Assembly: GCA_035714085.1 (NCBI GenBank)
Contig: DASTMP010000005.1
Location: 1-64,000, forward strand
Source: JAJVID01 sp035714085
Lineage (GTDB): Bacteria; Acidobacteriota; Blastocatellia; RBC074
Length of the DNA: 64,000 bases
Reading direction: 5' to 3'
Positions 8,901 through 19,992 of this stretch are shown in pieces (position 1 is the first letter of the stretch; every line of letters starts with the position of its first letter). A model generated the notes under the pieces. The model had not been told where the DNA came from. It saw only the letters and a program-made list of their open reading frames with translations, and made no database searches. The translations under genes and the position numbers were made by a program.

Positions 8901-9603
8901 CGCTCGCGCCGGCCTTGCGAGTGAAGACCGTCGCCTGTTCGGCGTTGAAGTTGAGCAGCTTGGCGAAAATCTTCTGATCGGAGCCTTTCGGAACCCGCGC
9001 CGTTCCGGGTTTGACTTCGAGCTTCAAGGCGTTGGTCGCCGCGACCGGGCTACCCGGCATTAGGATTTGCACGAAGCCCATCGTGATCTCTTTCGGGCCG
9101 AAGACCAGCGCGGCGATGAACAGCACCAGGCTCGCGGCGGCGGCCCCGCCGAATTGCCAGAAGCGTTTGCGCGGAACAATCTCGTCAACGCTGACGTCGC
9201 TCGCGTGGCGGTCCGCGTCGTCAACCAGGCGGTCAACTATCACTGGCGAGAAGGCCACGCGCGCCTCTTCGCCGGAGAACTCGATAGCGCTGACGAATCG
9301 ATCCTCGATTCCGGGATGCCTCTCTTCGACCAGCCGCGCGAGCTGGGCCTCGCTTGCGCGTCGGCGCAGCGGGCGGACGAGGGCGAAGTAGACGGCGGCG
9401 ATCACGCTCGAGGCCGCGAAGATTCGCAATGACACCAGCGCGGGCGTGTTGAAGCGAAAGCGGTACGCGGCCAGGGCCGCGATGACGAGCATCGCGGCCG
9501 TCGTGGAGATGGTGATCGCCAGCCCGCGCAAAACGATGAGCAGATTGCGGCGCTTGCGCACCGCGCCGATAATGCCGATCAGTTGGTCGCTTCGATCATT
9601 CAT
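5902..9603 (-). CDS. DUF4175-type membrane protein with long coiled-coil and Gln-Gly repeat tail
   Basis: 1233 residues. Three membrane segments lie at about 22-46, 55-75 and 148-168. A periplasmic beta-rich region follows (about 175-480), then a long charged Gln/Arg/Glu coiled coil (about 510-980). A QQG triplet array runs from about 985 to 1096, and a conserved helical end (RRQLGSELRESLREAEDIRRN ...) closes the protein. This is the architecture of DUF4175 proteins found in MoxR/DUF58/VWA clusters of Acidobacteriota and Bacteroidota. It is the last gene of the cluster. AGGAGGG 5 bases upstream of the ATG supports the start, only 9 bases after the preceding stop, so translation is probably coupled. 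The biochemical role is unknown; an envelope or periplasmic scaffold is an inference from topology. Confidence 0.82.
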   Translation of the reverse strand: MNDRSDQLIGIIGAVRKRRNLLIVLRGLAITISTTAAMLVIAALAAYRFRFNTPALVSLRIFAASSVIAAVYFALVRPLRRRASEAQLARLVEERHPGIEDRFVSAIEFSGEEARVAFSPVIVDRLVDDADRHASDVSVDEIVPRKRFWQFGGAAAASLVLFIAALVFGPKEITMGFVQILMPGSPVAATNALKLEVKPGTARVPKGSDQKIFAKLLNFNAEQATVFTRKAGASDDQWVGQMMEPAKNNNEFQFFIFNIQDDTEYWVESNSVKTEVFKLTVADLPYVKRIDQTQSFPSYTGIAPKTIEDAPNVSVLAGTTVKLVARLTGKAKAARIVLREGGKIEMEKVGETDFAASMTVNKENTYHIEVTSVEGDIYNGSNEYDIALLEDRPPTVSFEKPGRDTRATSIEEVFTQAKAEDDYGVVSLDLYFAVNGGEEKKVDLQKLKGESARQMTGAHTFFLEEFGLQPGDLISYYAKARDAHKESTSDIYFIEVKPFDKEFRQAQQSGGQGAGEQQEGLTRRQKEIIAATFRVNRDEATYAEKDKEDNYNTVTLAQEKLHEDAIALVERIKRRLGDGLGQNQDFVKLVEHVTQASKEMEPAIKELKSRKGKDAMPPEQRALKELQRADAIFREIQVAFNQSGQGQNSQQAEELADLFELEMDKRKNQYETLNRERQQQSQQQDDETKRKLEELARRMQREVEQQQQRMQQARNQGGGGGGRQQQQMIDEARKAARELERLSRERRDSQMQDLANRLNQAADEMQRAQNASQNNKEQESLARNLRAMQQLEEAQRQLNRLKQSQGGQSIQDLKQRAAQAAQRQNEITKDVDDLARRARSSDPSVNNSKQQLAERKGELANEVGNLERDIDQTARGLNQEQQGAANKLREAASGLRQNRVQDRIRATQRLMDMNQFDNARQGDQMIQQNLEQLEQQLAEAEKNAQRKGAGGETEDSLDRTSKLASNLESIRRQLNDRNQRGKQQEQQPGAQQGQQGQQGQQGQQKGQQGQQGQQQGQKGQKGQQGQQGQQQGQKGQQGQQGQQGQQGQQGQQGQQGQQGQQGQQGQQGQQGQQGQQGQQGQQGQQGQQSGGQGSPQGGSDPNPTQQSNQAKRGGGPPQGYDRRQLGSELRESLREAEDIRRNLGKDRDLANDLDRAIQGLRQANDAITRDDMETALLLKDKVIDPLHGVELELSKRLQLKLGKNNLRLSDEGEAPAAYRKLVDEYYKRLSSRP
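6317..6650. repeat. In-frame 9-base tandem array encoding (Gln-Gln-Gly)n
   Basis: On the + strand the array reads as variants of the 9-mers CTGTTGCCC, CTGCTGTCC and CTTGCTGTC repeated over about 330 bases; on the coding strand each unit is Gln-Gln-Gly or Lys-Gly-Gln. The third bases vary between units (CCC/TCC, TGT/TGC) while the protein repeat is kept, so the array is either old or selected at the protein level. It sits between the coiled coil and the C-terminal conserved part of the DUF4175 protein. The + strand reading (Cys-Cys-Pro) is an artefact. Confidence 0.9.
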
Positions 9604-9612
9604 ATTGCCCTC

Positions 9613-10302
9613 CTAAAAAATGCCGCGCCCGTACAATTCGTAGTTTTCGTGATTCTTGAGTAGTTCGTTGACTGCGTCGAGGTCGAATTTTTCCGGATCG
9701 AATTCGCCGCCGACCCTTTCCAAGAACTCCTCGTGATGATTGAGCTCGGGATTATTTATCGCCTGCAAAAAATCGACATAGCCCCACACTCCGCCGACGT
9801 CTTCCGGCGGGCAGGCGTTCTCTCCCGCAACACATCGCGGGTAATGGGTTCTCGCCTCGGCCTCCACGACCTTCTCCAAAACCACTTCGTGCTCCCAGGA
9901 GTCGCCGAAATCATATTCGTAAGTTATCTTCGTTTTAGCGGATCTTAGAACCCGATTAATTGCGATCTCGTCCTCATTCTTCTCACCCATCAGATCGTCG
10001 CCATTATGCGGATTCGGCGCGCCAATGAATCGCAGATTCGGGGGCCTGCCGACGATGAAATGATGCAGGTGCGAATTGGTCCAGCCCATCGCCATCTGGA
10101 TTATCGCGTGCAATTCGCCGAGAGTGGCGTCGCCCCGGACCTCGATCCTACGCCAGATCGGCAGTTTGGAATCCTTCAACGCCACTTTGATCTGGTAGAT
10201 CGGGGCGGCGATCTTCGTCGCTGATGCTGGCGCCGGCGCTTTCTTACTCGCGGCCTTCCGCGTCGTAGTTTTATTTGTTTTTGTGGTTTTTCGCGCAGGC
10301 AT
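9613..10302 (-). CDS. Plasmid pRiA4b ORF-3-like family protein with Lys/Ala-rich N-terminal tail
   Basis: 229 residues. Residues 1-32 are a basic, low-complexity tail (KTTKTNKTTTRKAASKK). From about residue 34 the sequence follows the pRiA4b ORF-3-like domain: YQIKVALKDSKLPIWRRIEV, MGWTNSHLHHF, EYDFGDSWEHEV, and the Cys-containing YPRCVAGENACPPEDVGGVWGY. The molecular function of this family is not established. The protein is predicted cytosolic, with no signal peptide. It lies between BatA (27-base gap) and DUF4175 (9-base gap), all on one strand, which puts a domain usually found alone or on plasmids inside an envelope gene cluster. The ATG has no clear Shine-Dalgarno sequence. Confidence 0.85.
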   Translation of the reverse strand: MPARKTTKTNKTTTRKAASKKAPAPASATKIAAPIYQIKVALKDSKLPIWRRIEVRGDATLGELHAIIQMAMGWTNSHLHHFIVGRPPNLRFIGAPNPHNGDDLMGEKNEDEIAINRVLRSAKTKITYEYDFGDSWEHEVVLEKVVEAEARTHYPRCVAGENACPPEDVGGVWGYVDFLQAINNPELNHHEEFLERVGGEFDPEKFDLDAVNELLKNHENYELYGRGIF

Positions 10303-10329
10303 AACTTTTATCCAGTATTTGCGTAGACC

Positions 10330-12378
10330 TCAATTGATCACTCTCGCAGTCTTCATACGCCGCGCCAGCACGGCTTCCGTTATAAACAACAGCAGCGCCG
10401 CGATCAGCAACAGGCGCCACACGCGCTGGCGCGATTCGATCTCTTCTCTGCTCAGTCTCTCTTTCGCCGCCGCTTGCGCCTCGGCCTTCGGGTCGGCGCC
10501 GGTCACCGAGGCTGCGAACGCTTCGACGTCGAGTCTCGTCAAATCCGATTCTTTGCCGTCGAGGTTGACCGCGGCGAAATCGGAACTGCCGGGGTACCGC
10601 AGGCGGTAGAAGCCCGGCTCCCGCGCCGCGACGATCAATTCGCCAGCGCTGGTCTGTTTGCGGTCGGTGATCCGTTCGCCGTCGGGCGCGTCTACGGCCG
10701 GCGGGTTTCCGTCTTTCGACGGCGAGGCGGTGAACGTCTCGCCGACCAGGCTCCACGCGCGCTCTTCGCGCTCGCCCAGATGTCGCGTCATCTGGCGGAC
10801 CAGCGGCAAATAGATCGGCGTCAGTGGCAGGTCGTTCCAACTCGCGTCGAGTGTCGAAGTGAAGAGCAGCAATTTGCCGCCGCCGCGCGTCGCCTCTATC
10901 AAGGCCGGGCTGCCGTCTTCGAAGCGCGCGATCACGCCGGCCCCTTCACCGGCAGTCGCGCGGACATAGCCGAAGACGCGGGCGGTCGCCAGCCGCCCGC
11001 TGCGTTTGAAGACCTCGAAGATCGGGTGATCGGTCTTGATCTCGCTCATCACCACGTAATCGCTGCCCCTGCCTCCCGTGAGCCGAACCGCCTCTTCCAG
11101 CTTCGCGGGCGCGAAGTTCTGAAAGACCTGATTGAACGCGGCGGGTTCGGTGTGCGGGCCGGTTGCGATGACCAGGCCGCCGCCGCCGTCGACAAATTTG
11201 ACCAACGCCTGAGCCAGCGCCTGATTGACCTGCGCGTCGTTGAGGATGATTACGCGATAGGCCTTGAGGTCGGCGGGGTTGACCGAGCCTGCCGTTTTGA
11301 CCTCCAGGCTGAAGGGCAGGTTTTCGCCTGTGGTCAGCGCGTTGCGCAAGTAGAAGCTCTCGCCGCGTCCGCGCGTCGCAGTTTCAATCGCCAGAGCCTT
11401 CATCTGTTCGGCGCGCCGGAGCGTGAAGTTGTAACGGTTGTCGAAAGTGAAATTGTCGCCTCCGATCACGATCACGCCGCGATTGACGCCTTCGTTCAAA
11501 TTGAAGCCGGTGAATTCGACCGTCGTCGCGTCGCGCGGCGCGACCTTGATCTCGCGCACCCCCTCCGGATGGTCGTTGAGTTGAAACTCCACGCGCACGC
11601 CGGTCTTTTCCTCGTCGCTGAAATTGGCGATGCGCGCCGTCAGCCTGTCCCCGTATTTCGCCTGATAGATCATCGGCTGCAAGCCGACGTCAGTGATCGC
11701 CAGGTTGGGCGAGTTCTGCTCGCCGACGTCGATCGTAACCAGCTTGATGTCGGACGGCAGGCGATACGAAGCTTCGGCCTCGTTTCGCCCGGCGGTCTGA
11801 AAGTCGGAAATCAGAACGATCCGCTTGTTGGCTGCGGCGGTCTCTTTGAACAGCCCCTCGGCGCCGCGCAGCGCCTGAACATAATCTGTCGCGTCAGAAC
11901 CGGGCTTGACGCTGTCGAGCGCGGCTCTCAATTGGCCCGTATCGGTCGTGAATTTGTTCTGCGTCTCGTAGCCCTGCCCGAACGTGACGAGCGCCGTAGG
12001 CTCATTGCCGCGCGTATCGTCAATGACGGCGCGGGCGCGCTGCCTGGCCTGTTCGAAGCGATTGCCGTAGCGCAGGCTGAACGAATTGTCGAAGAGGATC
12101 ACGTTCGCGCGCTGTCCGCGATTCGTGACCGCCTGGCCGTTGCCGAAATAGGGCCGCACGAACGCGAAGACCAGCAGCATGAACGCCAGGCATCGAAGCG
12201 CAAACAACAGCCAGTTCTGCATCCGTCGGCGGCGGATCGTCCGCTGCGGTATTCGCCGCACGAACATCAGAGAAGGGAACTCGACGCGCGGCGCGCGCGT
12301 GCGCCGCACCAGATGCACGACGATCGGCACGGTGACCGCGGCGAAACCAAGTAGAAATAAAGGGTTTAGAAACGACAT
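10330..12378 (-). CDS. BatA-domain VWA-like membrane protein
   Basis: 682 residues. The N-terminus is a clear BatA-type membrane module: FLNPLFLLGFAAVTVPIVVH, the basic stretch RRTRAPRVEFPSLMFVRR, and a second membrane segment LLFALRCLAFMLLVFAFVRPYF. A von Willebrand A-like domain begins at about residue 88 (VILFDNSFSLRYGNRF, a DNSFS version of the DxSxS metal site). A beta-rich part and a glutamine-amidotransferase-like fold (VIATGPHTEPAAFNQ ...) follow. A last membrane helix (LLLIAALLLFITEAVLARR) lies at about 655-675. In related clusters these proteins act with MoxR and DUF58 in envelope maintenance or stress tolerance. Here the role is inferred from neighbours. Confidence 0.85.
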   Translation of the reverse strand: MSFLNPLFLLGFAAVTVPIVVHLVRRTRAPRVEFPSLMFVRRIPQRTIRRRRMQNWLLFALRCLAFMLLVFAFVRPYFGNGQAVTNRGQRANVILFDNSFSLRYGNRFEQARQRARAVIDDTRGNEPTALVTFGQGYETQNKFTTDTGQLRAALDSVKPGSDATDYVQALRGAEGLFKETAAANKRIVLISDFQTAGRNEAEASYRLPSDIKLVTIDVGEQNSPNLAITDVGLQPMIYQAKYGDRLTARIANFSDEEKTGVRVEFQLNDHPEGVREIKVAPRDATTVEFTGFNLNEGVNRGVIVIGGDNFTFDNRYNFTLRRAEQMKALAIETATRGRGESFYLRNALTTGENLPFSLEVKTAGSVNPADLKAYRVIILNDAQVNQALAQALVKFVDGGGGLVIATGPHTEPAAFNQVFQNFAPAKLEEAVRLTGGRGSDYVVMSEIKTDHPIFEVFKRSGRLATARVFGYVRATAGEGAGVIARFEDGSPALIEATRGGGKLLLFTSTLDASWNDLPLTPIYLPLVRQMTRHLGEREERAWSLVGETFTASPSKDGNPPAVDAPDGERITDRKQTSAGELIVAAREPGFYRLRYPGSSDFAAVNLDGKESDLTRLDVEAFAASVTGADPKAEAQAAAKERLSREEIESRQRVWRLLLIAALLLFITEAVLARRMKTARVIN

Positions 12379-12426
12379 CTCAATCTATGCGAATTCAGTG
12401 TAATTCCCGTTACCTATACTCTTCTT

Positions 12427-12674
12427 AGCCCGCGATAGCGGGCGGCAGAATAAAGCCTGGGGTGGAGCGGAACCCCAGGTACGGTAGAGATTTATCATCC
12501 CAGCCCGCGAAGCGGGCGACAGCGATTGGCCCAATCTCAATGATGATGTAATAGCGAATAACGAAAAGCTGCCGCCCGCTTCGCGGGCTTGATGTGTGGA
12601 TACGCCAAATTCCTGGGGTTCCGCGCTAGCGCGCTCCACCCCAGGCTTTATTCTGCCGCCTGCTCCGCAGGCTG
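12427..12674. repeat. MITE-like nested inverted repeat, copy 1
   Basis: About 248 bases with complementary ends: the left end carries AGCCCGC, GGCGGCAGAATAAAGCCTGG and GGTGGAGCGGAACCCCAGG; the right end carries TGGGGTTCC, CTCCACCCCAGGCTTTATTC and TGCCGCCTG in reverse order. An inner palindrome (GCCCGCGAAGCGGGCGACAGC ... GCTGCCGCCCGCTTCGCGGGC, split here) sits between them. A related copy is at 18669-18870. It fills most of the gap between the BatA and DUF58 genes. No transposase is encoded; a short open frame through it is a by-product. Confidence 0.85.
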
Positions 12675-12815
12675 AGAATGTAAACATCCGTTTCGCCAAA
12701 AATTTTGGGTAGGGAAATCGAACTTGAAAATTCCCGATAAAGCTCATTTTGATCCTCGAGCCCTCACCTCATCTTCAAAGTGTAAAAGGCTTGATAGGCA
12801 TAATCCTTCGCAAAT

Positions 12816-13820
12816 TCATTGCTTAGCCCTTTTCGCCAAGAACGAAAACAGCGCGAAATCGAGCGGCTTGTCCGTCGTGAACAGCTCGTAATCGATCTTA
12901 TTCTGGGCGGCGGCTTCGCGTAGCTGTTCGATGTGCTCGCGGACCGCGTTGCGGTAGCCTTCGGCCAGGATGTCGGGCAGGACGTGAATCTGCTCTTCGG
13001 TCTCGGAGTCTTCGAGCAGCACCGGTTCGGTGAACTCGAAGTCGGTCTCGTTCTTGTCGAGCACGTGGAAGACGATCACGTCGTTGCCTTTGAACCGCAG
13101 GTGTTGGAGCGCCTTGATAATCGCTTCAGGGTCGTCGTAGAAATCGGAGATGACCACGATGATGCCGCGGCGCGTGATGCGCTCGGCCGCCAGGTGCAGC
13201 GTCTCCGACAGCCTGGTTTCGTTTCCGGCCTCCAATTGCTCGATCCGCCCGAAGATTGTCCGCATATGCCCGGTGCGGTTGTGCGCGGGAACGTGCGTGC
13301 GGATTTCGCTGTCAAAAGCGATCAGGCCGACCGCGTCCTGTTGTTTGTTGGCCAGATATGCCAGCGACGACCCGAGGAACTGCGCGTATTGCAGCTTCGT
13401 CACTCCGGTAGTCGTGTAGCGCATCGAGGCGCTCGCGTCTATCAGGATGTGGCATTGCACGTTGGTGTCGGCGCGGTACTTCTTGATGTAGTAACGGTCG
13501 GTGCGCCCCAGCAGCCTCCAATCCAGATAGCGCAGATCGTCGCCGGGCATGTATTGGCGATGCTCGGCGAATTCGGTCGAAAAGCCCGTGTACGGCGAGC
13601 GGTGCAAACCGGAGATGAATCCTTCGACCACTGTGCGCGCCAGCAGTTCGAGTGAAGTGATTCGCGCGAGCACTTCGGGCGCCAGAAACCTGGGCGCTCC
13701 CATTGCGGATTGCGGATTGCGGATTGCGGATTCTTCGCTTGCGGATTGCGGCCCTTGCTTGTGGATGATTGCGGATTGTCCAGCAGCTTCCCTGATCAAT
13801 TTCTTGAATATCGCCTTCAT
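12816..13820 (-). CDS. DUF58 domain protein (VWA-related), repeat insertion in its N-terminus
   Basis: 334 residues. From about residue 42 it follows the DUF58 family: FLAPEVLARI, the hallmark GFSTEFAEHRQYMPGDDLRYLDW, then a VWA-like core with ILIDASASMRY (a complete DxSxS metal site), TRRGIIVVISDFYDD and a closing FLAKRAKQ. DUF58 proteins work with the MoxR ATPase encoded just upstream. Residues about 16-39 (GPQSASEESAIRNPQSAMG) are encoded by copies of a GCGGATT/TGCGGATTG word repeat and look like an in-frame insertion between the first residues and the conserved start. The ATG overlaps the TGA of a small upstream ORF (ATGA), so translation is probably coupled to it. Confidence 0.9.
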   Translation of the reverse strand: MKAIFKKLIREAAGQSAIIHKQGPQSASEESAIRNPQSAMGAPRFLAPEVLARITSLELLARTVVEGFISGLHRSPYTGFSTEFAEHRQYMPGDDLRYLDWRLLGRTDRYYIKKYRADTNVQCHILIDASASMRYTTTGVTKLQYAQFLGSSLAYLANKQQDAVGLIAFDSEIRTHVPAHNRTGHMRTIFGRIEQLEAGNETRLSETLHLAAERITRRGIIVVISDFYDDPEAIIKALQHLRFKGNDVIVFHVLDKNETDFEFTEPVLLEDSETEEQIHVLPDILAEGYRNAVREHIEQLREAAAQNKIDYELFTTDKPLDFALFSFLAKRAKQ

Positions 13821-13930
13821 CTTTTGTGACCTCGCGCAGTAGCAGCTCTATTTGAAGGCAGCGCTTCAACCAACTTGATGATTCGCAATGCGAACGATTT
13901 CGTTCTGGCTTTCATCTCGTCGGTTGTCAT
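13817..13930 (-). pseudogene. Truncated four-helix-bundle protein (S23/TIGR02436-like) N-terminus, fused by ATGA overlap to DUF58
   Basis: A 37-codon ORF: MTTDEMKARTKSFALRIIKL, then VEALPSNRAATARGHKR and stop. The first 28 residues match the start of four-helix-bundle proteins of the 23S-IVP type, which read MxxxEMKxRTKxFAxRxIxLVxALPxN and are about 120 residues long. Here the frame ends after about one quarter of that length. The start has GGAG 5 bases upstream. The TGA overlaps the DUF58 ATG by the ATGA arrangement. Either a full gene was cut when DNA to its right was rearranged, or the remnant survives as a leader that feeds ribosomes into DUF58. It is too short to make a stable bundle by itself. 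Confidence 0.7.
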
Positions 13931-13962
13931 ACCGTCTCCACATAACAATCAGCAATCCGCAA

Positions 13963-14979
<1,017 letters not shown>

Positions 14980-15005
14980 TTATTCTCCCTTTGCGAATTG
15001 CGATT

Positions 15006-15079
15006 GGTGGTTAGTGGTTGGTGGTTGGGGGTTGGTAAAGAGCCTCTAGCCAGCCACCAACCACCAACCACTAACCACC
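15006..15079. repeat. Word-repeat hairpin (GGTTGGTGGTTAGT type)
   Basis: The arms 15006-15035 and 15050-15079 match in 28 of 30 positions around a 14-base loop. Each arm is itself made of the short word GGTGGTT/GGTTAGT. It fills the space between the DUF4159 stop and the MoxR start, ending 3 bases before the DUF4159 stop codon. It would form a very stable stem in the transcript. Confidence 0.9.
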
Positions 15080-15082
15080 GCA

Positions 15083-15889
15083 TCAGTGCGTCAGCGCATA
15101 CATAATGTAATTGACTCCGAATTTATAAGCTTCGTTCGTCTCTTCAATCGGCCTGAAAGGATTGTCCGAAAATTGCCAGTAATCGCTCACGTCGTAATTG
15201 TAATTGATGATCGTCGACAATTGCCCGTTCTTATCCATCAGGCCCCAGAATTCAGGCGTGTAATAAGGACCATAGATCGGATTGATATCCAGCGTCTTGA
15301 TCGAAAAGAAGCAATTGAAGATCGGGTGCGAAAGGTCCAGCTTCTTCATCTCATACTCCGGCAACGCCTGCTGGAGGTGTCGCTGCAGGTTGTGGAACTG
15401 CCCCTGGCTGCGGAAATCGTCGATCAGCAGGAAGCCGCCGCGCAGGATGTATTCGCGCAACCCGGCAAGCTCATTTTCGTCGAGGTCCATGCACCCGATC
15501 TCGCAGAGATAGGCGAACGGATATTTGAATAGCTGCGGGTCGTCGAAGGTGAAGATCGGTTCGTCAACGTCGAGCGTCACGTCGGTCTTCGACAATTCGT
15601 CCATGATCTTCATCAGGTGGCGCCCTGCGGTCGGATAATCGTGCGACCAGGGGAACCCGTCGTCGCCGATGATCGTCGGGTCGAAATAGCCATTACAGGC
15701 CGACGTGTCTTTGTAGCGAATGCGCACGAACGTGAAGCGCCCCGATAAGTCCTGATTGTTTTTGGGTATTTCGCTATAGTGCTGCCCTTCGACATGGCGC
15801 TTGCCGGTGCCGCGAGGGCGCTGCGCCAGCGCAAAGCCGCAAATCAACGAGAGCGCGATGACTGAGATGATTATTTTTCTTCGATTCAT
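15083..15889 (-). CDS. DUF4159 family secreted protein
   Basis: 268 residues with a signal peptide (MNRRKIIISVIALSLICGFALAQ). The mature part follows DUF4159: RFTFVRIRYKDT, DYPTAGRHLMKIMDELSKTDV, FAYLCEIGCMDLDENELAGLREYILRGGF (the stretch before a GGFLLIDDF turn), and YDVSDYWQFSDNPFRP. The central part resembles the Rossmann-like amidotransferase fold without an evident catalytic triad. Proteins of this family recur beside MoxR/DUF58 and BatA genes, in line with this cluster. A purine-rich GAGAGG lies upstream of the ATG. No enzymatic function is known; periplasmic location is inferred from the signal peptide. Confidence 0.87.
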   Translation of the reverse strand: MNRRKIIISVIALSLICGFALAQRPRGTGKRHVEGQHYSEIPKNNQDLSGRFTFVRIRYKDTSACNGYFDPTIIGDDGFPWSHDYPTAGRHLMKIMDELSKTDVTLDVDEPIFTFDDPQLFKYPFAYLCEIGCMDLDENELAGLREYILRGGFLLIDDFRSQGQFHNLQRHLQQALPEYEMKKLDLSHPIFNCFFSIKTLDINPIYGPYYTPEFWGLMDKNGQLSTIINYNYDVSDYWQFSDNPFRPIEETNEAYKFGVNYIMYALTH

Positions 15890-15934
15890 ACTGCCTCTCT
15901 GCTGGGAGAGCGCGGGGTTGCGCGCTCTCCCAGG

Positions 15935-18655
<2,721 letters not shown>

Positions 18656-18668
18656 AAGGACCACTTTG

Positions 18669-18870
18669 AGCCTGCGGAGCCCCCCGACAGAGTAAAGCCT
18701 GGACGTAAGCCCCAGGAGAGCGTTTGCAAAGCTCTCCGCAGTCCACGAAGTGGGCGACAGCCCTGAAGGCTGCCGCCCGTTTCACGGGCTTGATGGCTTT
18801 CCAAACCTGACCTGGGGTGGAGCCGAAGGCGAAACCCCAGGCTTTATTCTGCCGCCCGCTTCGCGGGCTT
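18669..18870. repeat. MITE-like nested inverted repeat, copy 2
   Basis: Same element as 12427-12674, about 202 bases. It has matching blocks AGCCTGCGGAGC, AGTAAAGCCTGG, GCGACAGCC, GGCTGCCGCCCG, CGGGCTTGATG, CTGGGGTGGAGCCGAAGG and CAGGCTTTATTCTGCCGCCC. The left end is more diverged than the right. It begins 13 bases upstream of the TPR peptidase ATG and fills the gap up to the caspase-fold gene stop. Confidence 0.85.
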
Positions 18871-18906
18871 AAGAAAAAGAACTTTTAAAACATGGCGCCA
18901 AACTGA

Positions 18907-19983
18907 TTACTTCCGTTTCGCCTTGATGTCCTGGCTTATCTTGGCGAATTCGATCAAGAGTTTTTCCAACGCCGCGTCATACTCGTCCTCGTTCATCTGC
19001 GCCTTGCGAGCCTTGAGTTGTTCGATCTCGCCCTCGAGACGCAACCGGTCGGAGAAGAGTTTCGCCAGTTCCGCGTCGCCGCCGGCCTGCTGCAGCGGCA
19101 GTGAATCGAAGTAGGTCGTCTTGGCGAGCGCCCCATCGCCTTCGTCGGCCTTCGCGTGCCCAACGCCGTCGCCGTTGTCGTCGAGCAGCGCGTGTTCGGT
19201 GGCCAGGAGCCCTTTCTTTTCGTAATAGTCGCCGGTCAGCTTCGCCGCGTAGGTGAAGGCTTCGAGCGCGGAGACGCGGCCGTTCTTGTCAGTGTCAGCT
19301 TCCGGATTGCCGAGCGCTGCGATGAAGTATTCGGCGAAGCGCGTAGCGTTCTGCTCCTGCCCGCTGCGAGTCGCCGTGATGACGACGCGTCCCGCGCCGG
19401 AGAGCAGTTTGATGAATTCGCCGCTGGCGCTGGCCATGTTTACGATGACGACCTTGCGCGTGGGCAGGGCCTTGATCAATTGCGCGTAATCGGCGGCGGA
19501 CAAATCCCTGCCCATCAAGTTGAACATCGCGGTCTTACCGTCGAAGCTGCCGTGGCCGATGAAGAAGATGAAGACCTGGTTGTCGGGTTTGACCGAATCG
19601 CGTAGCTTGCTGAACACCTCGCGCACCACGTCGGCCGTGCACGGTTGTTCTTCCTCAGCCGGTTTCTCGGTGAGCGCGGCCACTCGCTCTTCGGCGAAGC
19701 CCAGACGTTCGACGAGCGCCGAGCGCAGGTCGGAGGTCCATTTGGCGAACCGGGTCGAGTAAGTTTCATCGCCGCCGATGCCGCTGATGATGACGGCGAA
19801 TTTGTTCGGGTCAGGAGGCAGTCGCGGCGCTGACGCCGCCCCGGCCTTCTGATCTTCCTGTTTGGCGGCGACCGGCTTCTGGGGCGCGACGGGGACGTCC
19901 TGCGCGCAGGCGGCTCCGGTCAGCAGCGCCAGCAAAATGGTTGTTGTGACAAAATATCGAATCACGATTCTGTTGGTCTTCAC
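18907..19983 (-). CDS. Secreted caspase/C13-fold protein with His but apparently no catalytic Cys
   Basis: 358 residues with a signal peptide (VTTTILLALLTGAACAQD) and a Pro/Lys/Ala linker. The core begins with KFAVIISGIGGDETYSTRF. It has a caspase/legumain-like strand with H144 in FFIGHGSFDGK. The next strand, where such proteases carry the catalytic Cys (normally near D/N-x-C-x-SG), reads VVIVNMASASGEFI (N182-G188): Ala and Ser replace Cys. A later DTDKNGRVSALEAF resembles an EF-hand-like stretch, and the C-terminus is a charged coiled coil. The protein is therefore probably a non-catalytic member, perhaps a scaffold or peptide-binding protein. The start is a GTG; no good Shine-Dalgarno is visible. 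It is the second gene of the MoxR cluster. Confidence 0.8.
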   Translation of the reverse strand: MKTNRIVIRYFVTTTILLALLTGAACAQDVPVAPQKPVAAKQEDQKAGAASAPRLPPDPNKFAVIISGIGGDETYSTRFAKWTSDLRSALVERLGFAEERVAALTEKPAEEEQPCTADVVREVFSKLRDSVKPDNQVFIFFIGHGSFDGKTAMFNLMGRDLSAADYAQLIKALPTRKVVIVNMASASGEFIKLLSGAGRVVITATRSGQEQNATRFAEYFIAALGNPEADTDKNGRVSALEAFTYAAKLTGDYYEKKGLLATEHALLDDNGDGVGHAKADEGDGALAKTTYFDSLPLQQAGGDAELAKLFSDRLRLEGEIEQLKARKAQMNEDEYDAALEKLLIEFAKISQDIKAKRK

Positions 19984-19992
19984 ACCATATCA

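Noticed and set aside
12385..12747. 120-codon open frame on the minus strand
   Set aside because: It runs through the MITE-like repeat; no conserved protein or start site.
13700..13787. CRISPR-like array of GCGGATT repeats
   Set aside because: The words are 7-9 bases with no unique spacers; this is simple tandem sequence.
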